From contig OZ176055.1 of NCBI GenBank assembly GCA_964247055.1, positions 5,518,001 to 5,582,000 on the forward strand: a DNA stretch of 64,000 nt, written 5' to 3'. Source of the stretch: Paragordius varius. Taxonomy: Eukaryota > Nematomorpha. Below are positions 1 to 12,094 of this stretch, one piece after another. The notes beneath the pieces are model-generated. The model saw only the letters and a program-made list of their open reading frames with translations, was not told the DNA's origin and did not search any database. Position 1 is the stretch's first letter. The number at the start of each line of letters is the position of its first letter. The position numbers were made by a program, and so were the translations under genes.

Positions 1-303
1 CTTTTAACTGTGTTAAAAGAAAAACGTCATTTTTTGAACTGAGATTTTATAGAAACCCTATTTATATTACTTTAAGGTATTTACATGTAGAAAATATCTA
101 ATGATAATCAACCATAATATCTTAACATTTATCATTATTTTTTGAATCATCCTTAATTAGCCTTAATTTTCATGTCCGGTTTCGATTTTCTCTCAATATT
201 TCAAAAACTAGGTCGTCAACAAAGTAATTTTTTGCAGCAAAAATTCACTGGTCATAAGCTATTTTATAAGAAAAAATTTTGTTAAAAAAATTACTCTTTT
301 TTG
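1..303. other. AT-rich stretch, nothing recognised
   Basis: No open frame resembling a known protein and no repeat end is visible before the hAT target duplication at 304. Confidence 0.5.
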
Positions 304-311
304 CCCATAGT

Positions 312-2582
312 TAAGGTGACCAGATTTTTTGAAGGAAAAAGCGGGACAAATTTGAGAAAGGGGGGGTTATGAGGTGGGGTGTACAACCAAAAATTTTATA
401 CAAAAAATTTATTGTAGTATTTATTTATTTTTAAGACAAATACATGATAAATATAAAAAAATATTTAATTCCTTGGTATATTTTTTATTTGAGTGCGTTT
501 TAGCAGATTGTCATCATTTTATAGTAGAAGTCTCAAGAATTTGTCAAATTATATTTGACAGATAAAATGGTAATTCAACATTTAAATTTGATTTTTCCGA
601 TGTCCACATCTGATTTACTGTGGAAAAAAACGCGCTCAGTAGCAGCGTTGGTTCCACGTAAAGATAATGCAAATTCTACAATTTTTGAAATATTGTATGG
701 AACATAGTTTGTTTCAAAATGATCAAATATTTCTAACCATTTCTTTTCTACTGTATTTTTTTCTGTTGTCCATAATTTAAGTTTTTCATTATTAATATAT
801 TTTATAACTAATGATACTTTAGAAAAAAGATATTTTCTGAAAGGTTACTTTTTGGGAATTTTTGGGAGATGCAGAAATGATTTTTGAACATCGCACTAAT
901 TAAATTCTGGTTTTAATGTTATCCAATGAAAATGATCAATTTCATTAAATTGCACCGTCCAGTCTTCCGATAATCTTTACAGTTTGTATGAAACATTTTT
1001 AATGGTACAGGAGATCTTGGCGTTTTATTAAGCCTTGTTTTTTTAAATTATTTATAATATTGCGGATAATTACTATAAAATTATTTTATAACCTTTCTTG
1101 ACATTGGAATTTTAGGTTAACTTCATTGGCTACTTCGATGGCCGAAGTTTTGTCACTTTCTATCAATTTAATAACATTTTGAAAGAGAGAAGCTTGATTA
1201 TGTAGGAACTCTAACCATATTGAAGAATCACTTTCAAAAAACTTTTCCAAAGTTGTAGGACATTTGTCCTGTGATAAAAAAATAGGATTTTAAATGATCA
1301 TTTTTTAAAATTCTTTCGATAGCTGGCAGAAGAGCAAACCAACGAGTTTTACAATATCCAAGCATTTTTTAATATTGAACTTCTGCATTTGCACAGAATT
1401 TCTTAAGCGTTTCAACACGTACCGTGTATATAAAACTAGGAATATACCTTAACAACTACATTTTCCACATCTAGGGGGTAACAAATCAGCAGCTGTTTGA
1501 ATAGCGTTGTGTGTTATATGCGCTACACACCCAACCTCAATAATGTTTTGATTAACATTATCTGCTAATTCATGAAAAATATTTTTTGTTCCCCTTCTTG
1601 TTCCACCGAAGTTGGTATTGGTGTTGTCACCGCAATATGCGATGATTTTGTCTTTTAAATTATTTTTTCCTAGAATATTCGAATTATGTCGGAATTCGCA
1701 CCGGGTAGAGAAATAAAATTTAAAATTTTAATTTTACTCCGGTTTCTGGACCAAAATATTTATTAACGTAGTATGGCGATATGAAATTAATTTTCAGCAA
1801 ATCTTTTTGTATTCAGAAACATGTGGCGAAAGGACAATGCATACAATGGCTTCAGCCTTTGTAGGGGCACGAATAACATGTGAGGTACAATCCATAGATC
1901 TAAAGGAATGATTGTTATTAACGGCATGAAAAGATAAAACGCCTTGGGCTAATGCCAAATTCTTTTCTTCCTCTCCAAAAGCAGTTTTACGATAAAAATC
2001 GCTCATTTTGTAAGATGAATCCACCATATCTAAGCATTTTTTATGTTTCTGTGTTTCCATATGCTTTGTAATATCATGCTTACCGCCATGTGGTAGTATA
2101 ATAAATGATTCATTCTTCGTTTTTTTGATAAAAGGAAATTCTTTCATTAAATCATCGTTAAACTTATAACCTTCTTTTTTACTCATATTTTAAACTAATA
2201 TTAATATAAAATAATATTATATCACCTTAATTTTCTGGAGTATAAGTATAAGCTACCGATTTGTAATATTAATTTGTCTTTTTGATAATGTTGGCAGTAC
2301 GATTACAAAATGTATAATCATATGATATAAATTTGAAAAAAATAAATATTTTTAATTTAAAAATAAAAAACTTTAATTTAAAATTGATATAGATTTTAAA
2401 GATAGCTAATAATAAATTTAAACGGATAAAAAAAATAAATTTTTTATAAAAATAAATGTACATAAAAAATTTTTTTTATATAATCGTGAAAAAGCGGGAC
2501 ATTTCAAAAACGCAGCGGGACGCGGGACAAAGTGTGAAAAAGCGGGACTGTCCCGCCAAAAGCGGGGCGTCTGGTCACCTTA
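312..2582 (-). mobile_element. hAT DNA transposon, degraded copy 1
   Basis: The element runs between terminal inverted repeats TAAGGTGACCAGA (312) and its complement TCTGGTCACCTTA (ending 2582). It is flanked by a perfect 8-bp target duplication CCCATAGT at 304-311 and 2583-2590, the hAT hallmark. The transposase lies on the minus strand, so the left end here is the 3' end of the element. The 5' subterminal zone (about 2490-2575) holds several GCGGGAC/GTCCCGC motifs. The same family recurs at 34575-37939 and 38118-41525. The coding region is broken by many stops and frameshifts, so this copy cannot encode transposase. Confidence 0.93.
1794..2186 (-). pseudogene. hAT transposase N-terminal remnant
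   Basis: The longest surviving frame of hAT copy 1 (130 aa). It aligns by eye with the N-terminus of the better preserved copy at 35087, sharing GGKHDITKH, KMSDFYRKTAFGEEEKNLAL and SFRSMDCTS. The CxxC half of the BED-like zinc finger is lost by a deletion, and a segment before the acidic catalytic region is also missing. Further fragments of the same protein can be followed on the minus strand down to about 570, where the hAT C-terminal dimerisation region (NAATERVFST-like) is still recognisable in broken frame. Confidence 0.85.
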
Positions 2583-2590
2583 CCCATAGT

Positions 2591-3786
2591 ATATATATAT
2601 ATATATACGAGGTTTATTATGACACTAACTTTATAATAAAGTGCACGAGTTTTAGATTAAATATACCATGATATCAGAAGACAGCCACCAATCTTAATTA
2701 GATTAGTTCAACGATATTTTATGTGTTTAAAAACAAAATTTAATTTGTTTTACTGGTTAAGAATATTTCTTTTTCTCATAACCAACTTTTTGTTAATTAA
2801 AATGACCTTAACAACTTGGACAAATTTAGAAACTTGGATAAAGTCTTTCATCTTAGATATTTCATAAAATATATCGTCATTAATTGTAATTTGTAGTCGG
2901 TATATCATTGTTGAGAATACAAAGAATCAAATTTGCAAGTCTATAAATATTAATTTAATATTTAATAATATATTAATTAATGTTTCTTTTAGGAATACTA
3001 CATACAATTTTATCATCGCATTTGATTTATTTAAATATATTTTTATGATAGTTAGCATTAAAACCGTTATCTAATAATGCGAGACACTGTTTATATTTTA
3101 AACAAAAAGGATACATAAATAAATTGAATCAGAAATATTCCCAGCATAAAAAATTATGATTCATATATAAAACATCTCATGAATATTAAAATATTTTGTT
3201 GTTATATTTATCCTTATATCATAGTTTTAGGCTTGGAGTTATATTTTGGAAAATCAACGCAACGCTGATCCATTTATTATCATTTAAAACAACGTATATA
3301 TTCACTATTTTCAAACAGAAAGGGATTGATATGAAAAAGTTGTCCAAAATTTTTGGAAATTCGGAAAAACTAATTTGTGTCTATCACACATATTTGCTTC
3401 CTTACAAAAAAATATTTCCCATTATAATATTAATGTGAAATGTGTTCATTATACCATAACAAAAAAAAGTAAAAGAGGCTCACTCAGCTCAGTATTTGAT
3501 TTATATCTGTTAGTCAAAATAAATCATCTTGAAAACCAGTGTAGATGTTATACATTCAGACTAATTTTTCTTACCTTGTAGCAAATCGCTTTTTTACCAA
3601 AATCGTTTAACCAAAAGACCTATCCTAAAAGCGATTGATCGACAGAATTTTTAATTATTATAATTATATTGGCAATTCGATTTCTTTTTAGCGGTGATAC
3701 GACTTGGATACACTCAAATCTATTACAACACAAACCTATATATCACATCATGATATGGTGCAAGACAAATTCGTAATATTTTGCAG
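2591..3786. other. Intergenic and possible 5' leader region of the K2P gene
   Basis: No convincing coding sequence. A short (TA)n run lies right after the hAT target duplication (about 2590-2606). A good 3' splice site (TTTTGCAG, ending 3786) lies four bases before the K2P start codon, so an upstream non-coding leader exon, or a trans-splice acceptor, may exist here; I cannot place it. Confidence 0.4.
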
Positions 3787-3790
3787 GTAA

Positions 3791-6700
3791 ATGTTTACCA
3801 AAAAGAATAAACGAAAAAGTGCCGACCAAAGTTCAATCCATTCGGGGGGCTCTTTTAACAAATTACTTGGCACATCCCAAAAATCCAAAGCAGTCATACA
3901 CGGTTTCACCTTAAAAACGAATTTAAATGATGAGCCACCTATTGGTAAACATTCCAGTCATAAATCCCCCTTCCAAAGAATAGACCGAATAAGTTCATTG
4001 AAAACCTCAGGATCTACTTTGGCGACTCCGAGAAAACCTCACCTATCTATACATTCACAAATTAAATCGAATCGCGAAAAACGAAGGATTGGCCGCCAAG
4101 TTACTCAATTCGATTGCCGCGATTGCTTGCAGCAAAAGGTTTGTTGGCCCCTGGTGGACGTTTTTAATTTTGTCAGGAATTGGAATGAAGATACGCTACG
4201 ATTGTGGCTCATGTCTATTCTCCTGCTATCGTATATGTTTATAGGTATTAAAAAATATTTTTAAATTTTAATTAACGTTATTTAATTTAGATTTATTAGC
4301 CTTACAGCTACTTATTAAATGAGGGGTTTGAAAACCTTAATTATAATTTTTTTGATATAAATAAACCTTTTTTGGTTGTTTATCTTTTAACCTTTATGTA
4401 TTGCAAATCATTTATTAATTTAACGCACAAACGACGGATTTTAAAAGCATATAAAAGATAATTTTTCATTTGGATTAGACATAATCTATATTGGTATATG
4501 CCCTGTATAAAATTATATCGAAAAATAACTGCATGTCCTTAAAAACATACGCCCTTGAATCTCAAAAATAAGATTAAAAACCTATATACATATAAAAAAT
4601 AAAGCTGTTATTTCCAATAAAAAATATAATTGGTCCGACTGATGTATGATATCATTCATTGGCGTGACCGGTCCTTTGATACCCGAAATGCAGTATGTAG
4701 ATCAATAAAAGTATTTTGCAGCGATATAAATTTAATAAAAAATTGTTCGTGACTATTATAATTTGGTATATCATTGATAATAATTAATTACCACAATTAT
4801 AAAAACGGCCATAGTCACGGTTAGAAATCCATTTAAAATGCTTATTATTTATTTTTCTCTATCAGAACGAATTTACAAAAAGTTAAAAGCTATTGCGCAA
4901 AAACTAAGATAAATAATTCTTTATTTATTCTTTAAACCACTATAAGTTTAAAAAATTTTGTGAAATATATTTTTGAGTTATTCCAAATAATCTAGTTTTT
5001 GCGTGTTACGTATTTTACTTTATAAATGTGCAAGCTTTTAACACAATCCTTTAAATTAATATATTATATATTGGTTAGCAATTTGGCCATTTTGATTCGA
5101 CGGTAAATATGAAAATAGCTGACTACTTAAATCTAGTTTTTTAAGTTTGATTCCTCAAATGCAATGATCCTTGAATTTTTTCATGGAAGCTGACAAATTT
5201 TATTATCGTAAATTCCATAATTTGAAAAGTTACATTTTTGACATTAAATTTGGCACTATGCATAAAAACAATTTTTATGTTCTAGGTTGCTTAATTTTCT
5301 CCTTCATGGAACGATCCTACGAACTTAAGATAAAGCAAAATATTCGCCAAAGTTTACATGATTTCATGAAAAAATACCCTATAGTCAATGCATCTGATTT
5401 AAGGTACCTACTAGACCTATACGGAAATGCCACTTATAATGGATTCATTGGCGTCAGACCAAGATGGGATTTTTATGGCTCTCTATATTTTACTTGGACT
5501 GTAGTATCTACTGTCGGTATATTTACTCTTTTTACTATACAAATGTGGTAAAATAATAATTCTTATAAATTCGGCTATCTAGGGAGGGGAGGGATATTAA
5601 CATTAAATATCCATCATTTAACAAAAATAAGTTTGGATAAAATGCATTTTATGCTTAAACTTTTCTTCATTTTAAGATACGTTTTAGAGATCTTAATGAA
5701 AAAAACAGTTATCATTTAAATTATGTATTATTTCATGTCAATGAATCCAATATGCGCTTGGTTTAAGATTTTCATAAGCTGCATTAAGGGCATCATAATA
5801 TCAAATTAATCTGAAGATAAAAATCTTATTATTAATTGATAAACTTAGTATAAATATTTTCCCAAATTGTAGAAAACCCAGAGACTTTAGTTCCGAAAAT
5901 GGCTATTTATAAAATAAACCTCACAAAGCCACAACTTTACTAAATGTTTTTTATTTTTTATTCAATTTAAGCCAAATAATTTAAGTATATTAATTGAACT
6001 ATAATCGAAGTTTTAATAACTTCTCAAATAAGGTAAGATATTCCTTAAATATATATGACTATTTAAATTCGCTTTATTAATATCTCAGGTGATAAATATA
6101 TTCTTCATAAAATCGATATTTGTCTGCAAGATACGAAAACTTTTGTTAATGCATATCTCTAAATCAACAAATACAATTCTAAGATGTAACCAGGGGTGTC
6201 CAACACGTGGCTCTCCGCGAATTCTTATGTTGACCGCAAAAAATTAAAAAAATACTAAATGTATCGATTTTTGGTTTAATATTTTATTTTTAGGTAATCA
6301 TGTAATGCTTTTCATAAACGACGTTAATTCGATAAAAGAAATATATTTAATAAACATCATTACACCACATTTCTATTTAATATTAAACTATCGGTTTGTT
6401 GAAAGGCTATTTTTGGCAACTATCAATAATTGGTGAAGTAAACAATGGTTATACGGTGTTTCTTAAATTCAATTAGTCTTGTTAATTAATGTCCATGTGT
6501 TCATATTTTTTAAATGCGGCTTGCAGCGAGAATGGGGCCCGCAAGCCTTTTGTGTCGGGCACCCGTGGTGTATACAATTAAATTTTATAATATACATTTT
6601 ATATTTAACACGTGTATATAGGTTATGGTATGACTACTCCACATACTATTTACGGTAAAATGTTTCTCATGCTTTATGGACTTCTGGGATGTGCAAGTGG

Positions 6701-9116
6701 GATTTTATTCTTCAATCTTTTCCTTGAACGCGTAATTAATTTGTTGGCAAATACGCTTCGATGGCTACACACCCGTAGGAAGCGGCGTAAAAGTTTATAC
6801 ACTCTGTATGCACGGCAAAATGAGGAATTGAAAGTTACGAGACCTATGCAACTCATACCCAGAGAGGATATATCACGAGGTGAGAAATCTAATACATACC
6901 ACTTTGAACTACCAACAAAGGATAGTGGTAAAAATACGATCATAATGGGCAAGAAAGGCCCATTACGAAAAGAACGAATGGGAGGCAAAGGAGCCATAGG
7001 TTTAAATGCGACCGCTTATTCTTCGAAGAAAAAAGAGGACGACTCAGCCGCACTAGATAAATGGAAGCCCTCAGTTTATTGGGTGCTAATCATATTATTT
7101 CTTTTAACATGTTTTATTGGTTGCACTGTATCAGTCTTGTATTCTACGATGGAAAGATGGTCGTACACTGATAGCTTGTACTTTTGTTTTATCTCTTTTG
7201 CTACCATTGGTTTCGGTGATTTCGTAAGCAATCAGAAATCGTGGCAAGATTCTATACTGTGGTATAAAGTTGTAAATTTCATAATTTTAGCTATTGGGAG
7301 TTGTTGCACTTACTCGCTACTTAATGTGATATCCATAGTGATTAAGCAATTTCTTAATTTTATACTTATCCGATTTAAAAGAAATTGTTGGAAGTATTGT
7401 CGATGTTGTGGGGGAACACAACTAATGCAACAAGCACCCCCAAAAGAGACATCCCTCAAAAATAAAGGTAAGAAAAAACGAAAAAAGGAACGACTACATG
7501 ATAATCAAAATGTGATTTCTAATTCAACAACGACTTCAAAATTAACACCAAATATATTTTCCCTTTCAAATGCTATTTTAAAATGGAAAAAGACGGGTAT
7601 GCAAAAACCGTCATTATCTGGTAATATCCAACTAAGTGATGATATTCATCTACCGATTTCCAAATTAAATAGGCCAAAAGATATAAACTTGCAATCACAA
7701 AAAGATTTTAAAAATTTACAAGTTCATCCTATTCCACCACAAACGCCTGCTTCAGAATTAACGATACCCAGCCAATATTCAACACTTGATCCCGAACTAA
7801 CATCTGAGATGATACGTCGAATGAGTGATCGCAGCGAATACGCAACTCGTTCCCCGTGGCGCAAAGATTCTGGAGACCTGGTGTCTTTACATGATCTATA
7901 TGCAGCCAACGGACAGCCTGGGTTATTGGAGGAAGTTCAACGCCAGCTGTATGAAACAAATATGCGTATAGGTTTCACTAATTCCTTGTTTCTCCCAACT
8001 TTAGTTGCACAACAAAATATCGATAGTCCACCCACATCAGCATCGACAAAGCCGGGTGGTTTAGATAAGCGTTACAGTACAACTGTCACATCTCCTACCA
8101 GTAAATACTCTGATTCCTTAGATAACTCCTCATTGACCCCATTGATAGAAAGTGTATCCCCGATACAGAGCATAAAAGACTCTAAATCTTTCCAAAAATA
8201 CCCTAGTCATCCACTTTCAAAAATGCCCTCAACATTATCCCAAAATTTTCGCACCCTAAGCCGCGATAATATGGCGCCCATACCTTTGTCTGAACGAACT
8301 CCATTTAAATCCAAACTTGCCAATCGAAAACCATTATTTCCACAGGAATCGTTAGAACATTATGCTCCAAGAACTGACCAAAATCCAAATTTTGTGGAAC
8401 AACCCCCTATAGGGACATCACTCACAACGGTTCTCGAACCCTCCAACATATCTACCAACATTCCTCCAAAACTAACGATCTCAATTACTACAACAAAACC
8501 AACAGCAACAAAAACCACAGTATTAACTACACCATCAACATTCATCGATGGGATAATAACTTCTACTCAGAAAGTATCTTTGCCCAAACCTTTACATACA
8601 AATATTATAATAAGTATGGATGCATTACCGAGTATAGAACTTGGAACACCAGACACAACATCCAATGTTTTGACAAAACAATCGATTACCACATCTCCGA
8701 TCGGTAACAATTTAACTCCTATTAGCCCTATGAAAAGTAGATTACCTTCAACTATTATGGAGGAACCAATTAGTTACATTGATACTCCCACAACTAAACA
8801 TATCCCTACAATAACATCTCTTAAACCAGAAAAAGTTGCTATTAGCTCTTCTAATATAACTACTGCCAAACAAAATATTGATAAAAAGCAATCCACAACC
8901 GGTGACAAAAAATTAACTTTTCCAACAACGGCGGCGAAACAATTGATTCGGGATGAAACCGAACAAGAATCTGAAGAGGAGGAGGACGAAGATGCCTCTG
9001 ATGAGTTTAATTCCGAAGCCGAACAAAACAGTGAAAGTTCAAGTGATCACCAATTGGGAGGAGAGGAAGTCGGTCCTCTTGCTATCATGAGCAAAGCCTT
9101 TGGTGAACATGCTTAA
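3791..9116 (+). CDS. Two-pore-domain K+ channel, THIK (KCNK12/13) type
   Basis: K2P leak potassium channel of the plasma membrane. Three exons, 3791-4244, 5286-5516 and 6622-9116, join in phase 1 to 1060 codons (1059 aa). The N-terminal cytosolic region is about 130 aa. TM1 ends IGCLIFSFMER across the first junction. The first pore loop carries RPRWDF and the filter TVGYG at residues 227-231, split by intron 2, followed by GMTTPHT. TM2 continues ILFFNLFLERVI. WKPSVYWV opens TM3; the second pore carries TIGFGD at 423-428 after WSYTDSLYFCF. RPRWDF, WKPSVY and the DSLYFCF-TIGFGD block are characteristic of THIK channels. Sequons NAS and NAT lie in the first extracellular cap loop. Odd features: the TM2-TM3 loop is about 100 aa, and the tail after TM4 is about 585 aa, Ser/Thr/Pro-rich with an acidic stretch near the end; vertebrate THIKs are about 400-430 aa. 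Introns are 1041 and 1105 nt. Confidence 0.93.
6191..6567. mobile_element. Non-autonomous hAT-like element in K2P intron 2
   Basis: Left end CAGGGGTGTCCAAC and right end GGGCACCCGTG form imperfect inverted repeats of the same style as the element at 24776-25546. Just inside are the related pieces GTGGCTCTCC and GGGGCCCGCAAGCC. I do not see a convincing 8-bp duplication (GATGTAAC versus GTGTATAC), so the exact ends are uncertain. No coding capacity is visible. Confidence 0.6.
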
Positions 9117-10268
9117 TTGATTCAAATTACGCCTTCGCTAAAGAGCGCATAGAATTTTTATAGTCAGGCAAACCATTAATTTAGAAAATTTCAATTACAT
9201 ATAAAACTCTGGCCCTTAAAGTATCTATCTACAAATAGTAAAATCCTTTCTTTGGAGGTTATACGCTCAATTTCGATGTATATTAAAGTGTAACCAACAC
9301 GCTTATGAGACCAAATATCTACTATATATTTTAATTCAATAAGCATTTTTGTAATTTTTATTTATTTATGATGTACAATAATAAATATTATTATAAATTG
9401 TCAATATTAAAACTTGGTCCTTTCCCGTCTTTGAGGTGTTTTTGAGCTTCTAGGAATGTAAAATAAAAAATATTGATATAAAATTGAATATTTTGTATAA
9501 TTTATTATTTATAAACAGTATTAAAGATAATGGATTAATTTTGCATTAAAATAAGATTTCGAGATTCACAAAACACTGATATACATTTTACACACAAACG
9601 ATTAAAAGCTAATATTAGACCAAAAGCGGTATTAATATAATATTTTCTCAGTACCGATAGGTACAAAACATGCTAAATCGTTTAAAAAATTTAATACTTT
9701 TAACCACATTTTCACATAAGGTACAGAAATATCTTTTGTTAAATTATTATTAAAAACTGTTTTCTCAAATGTAAATGCAAATAAATATCTGAAATATTCA
9801 ATTTAATATACTACTTTCAAACGCTAGCGTATAATCATCGGTAGCGCTTGTATATGAAGTGGTGAATGCTGAAAAATCCTTGCAATTCATGGCACTGAAA
9901 AGCATTTCTCGGTCTTTGAGTAAAGAGGATTGAGGGAATTTTACCAAACTTTGTGCAATATTCATTGCCTTCCCAATAACTATGAAAAGATAATTTTAAT
10001 GTAAAAAGTATATGGACAAAAACTTTTAAATCATAAAAACCATCCATTAAAGTTGAACATTACATTCAATTTAAATATGACTATTCATAAAATATTATGA
10101 TGATAATTTAAATTACAAAAGTACGCACACGATTTAAATAAAATTTAAGAGCCAAAAAGTATTGTAAAAATGTACTAATATTATATACGATTATCAAATA
10201 AAAATAATAAATTAAATGAATTGTAAAAAAGCTGAAAACCAATCTACAAGCATTATCTATATATTTGT
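9117..10268. other. Region downstream of the K2P gene, no gene seen
   Basis: AT-rich DNA that should include the K2P 3' UTR; several AATAAA hexamers lie in the first 300 bases (for example near 9380). No recognisable protein, RNA or repeat. Confidence 0.4.
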
Positions 10269-10672
10269 AAAAATGGAAAATGCTGGCTTTGGGATCTGTA
10301 TCCGGAAAACCGGCAGACCAATTCAAATCAAAATGTCGAAAAAATATTATAATCAATGAATACCCCGACAATAGCTTCACCCTTTTTATTAGGTCCCGAA
10401 TTCGACCCATCCCGTGTAAAAACGGTTTTTTGGAAAACAATAGTCTATAAAAATCGTGTCTTTGAGACAATTTTCCAGAAAACATGTTGGACCATTCGAT
10501 TTTAAATTTTTTTACTTTTTTTCGATTGCGACGAACACAATCGGCCGCTTTTTTAATTTATGCCCTCTTTTTACACGCCCCCCCCCCCCCCCCCCCGTAA
10601 AATGCCATTTTTTTCCAAAAATTTACAGTCCACAAAAATAATTTTTTAAATCTATTTTACGCCCAAGGTATG
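10269..10672. repeat. Dispersed repeat, copy A, with poly-C tract
   Basis: This stretch matches 32162-32585 over about 400 bases. Shared blocks are AAAATGGAAAATGCTGGCTT, CCCCGACAATAGCTTC, AAAATCGTGTCTTTGAGACA and TGTTGGACCATTC. Both copies carry a long C tract at the equivalent place (10578-10596 here, 19 C). No coding sequence or clear termini are visible, so the class is unknown. Confidence 0.8.
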
Positions 10673-10689
10673 AGACCGTAAAAATTCAA

Positions 10690-11420
10690 TGAGGATTTCA
10701 GTTCCCTGTTAAAAGGCAAAAATTTTGGACGTGCGTTTTTTATATTGGCTGTTGGGTAAGGAGATACTCGCTAAAAACTGCCCCGTCATATCAAAATAGC
10801 GTGCCTTTGGGGCTGAATTTCGGAAATATCAGGCCATATAAGTTCAATAGGTGTTTTAAAATATTACTCCTAACAGGGCAAAAAGTCGTGTGGTTTTTTA
10901 AAATTAGCCGTTAATTAGGCTCTTCACGCCCTGAAAAATGCGCCACCATAGAATGATTTTTTTAAGGCAATTTTTCCAAAAACTAAAGAGAGCATATGGA
11001 ATTAATCATGATTCCAGGTATTCTCCGTAAAAAAATCAAGCGCTTTTTTATATCAACCTCTGGGTAGGGAGCTACCCGCCTAAAACTGCGCCACCCTATC
11101 GAAATTGCGTTGTTAAGGAATTAATTTTCAGAAAACTTATCATGTCATATAAGTTTAATAGGGCCTAAAATATTACCCGTAAAAAGGCAAACTTTATGGC
11201 GAGCGGTTTTTAAATTAGCCGTTAAATAAGCCCTTTTCACCCTAAAAAATGCGCTATCATTGAACTATTATTTAGTTTTAAAGCCATTCTTCCAAAAACT
11301 AAGAACACAAGGAATGAATGATGGTTCCAGGGATTCACCTATAAAGGCAAAAAATTTTATCTAAGGCCTTTCTCTGGGTAGAGGCTATCCGCCTACAACT
11401 GCGTCACCATATCGATACAG
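10690..11420. repeat. Tandem repeat, ~310-bp monomer, about 2.3 copies
   Basis: The block GGGTAAGGAGATACTCGC near 10754 recurs diverged near 11062 (GGGTAGGGAGCTACCCGC) and 11376 (GGGTAGAGGCTATCCGCC), giving a period of about 308-314. Other markers in register are CATATAAGTT, AAATTAGCCGTTAA and AAAAATGCGC. It directly follows the poly-C dispersed repeat copy A. Confidence 0.8.
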
Positions 11421-12089
11421 CCTAGTTCAATTTTTAATAAATACAACAATCATTATCCTAACTATACGCTAGATCCGGTATTCGCAATGAATGGAGAAGT
11501 TTTATTTTAAATGTTGCAGTTAGTCGGAATCGACCTTAGCAACAACAACATCACATTAAATATTTTTATAAGAAATGAAACATGAATCTGAGTAGTCAAA
11601 TTATCAAATGTAGAATAAAACGCAAAAAATAAAATTTAAGTAGAAAATTGGAAAACAAGGCGATATAAATTTAAATAGTTTTCAAATAAATAGTACTTTT
11701 GCTGTTTTATCCATATAAATTTTTGTTACCTTTCGGGTAAATCATCCCAGAGCAATTTAAATTTAATCTTAAAAAATAACTACGATAATGGAACAAAGTT
11801 ATTAGGCATTCTGGGGCATTTTAGGCGTATTATCTAAAAAAAATTTTTTAAAAATAATGCAAAATATCGTCATTTGCCCCAATTACAAGAAAACATATTG
11901 AATTAAATTCAACATTTAAAGATTTTTAGAATTCGATGTAAGAATTTTACACTTAAAAATGTAGTATCTATGACAATTAAGTGTAAACTTTCATATTCGT
12001 TTTAAACTCTTTTTCTATTTTTTAATCTTAACTGTGAGTATCACGTTGAAAGTAGTAAAAAAACTGGGGGTAATTGTTTTTAACAGAAG
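11421..12089. other. Downstream flank of the enoyl-CoA hydratase, no confident exon
   Basis: The minus-strand hydratase gene must continue or end here, because its third exon stops at a donor site. One possible short terminal exon starts after a TTTTTTAG acceptor at 11833 and would add DNTPKMPQNA before a stop; it does not resemble the usual family C-terminus, so I do not include it in the gene. Confidence 0.3.
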
Positions 12090-12094
12090 CTAAC

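Noticed and set aside
3196-3581. Two overlapping frames of 80 and 68 aa upstream of the K2P gene
   Set aside because: AT-rich composition, no resemblance to the K2P N-terminus or other families, and the K2P start has its own acceptor.
9835-10485. Open frames of 70-125 aa on the minus strand
   Set aside because: They lie partly in the dispersed repeat (also present at 32162), show no family resemblance and have no consistent splice context.
10578-10596. C tracts as CRISPR, telomere or origin signals
   Set aside because: Single homopolymers inside a dispersed repeat, with no spacer-repeat periodicity or telomeric unit.
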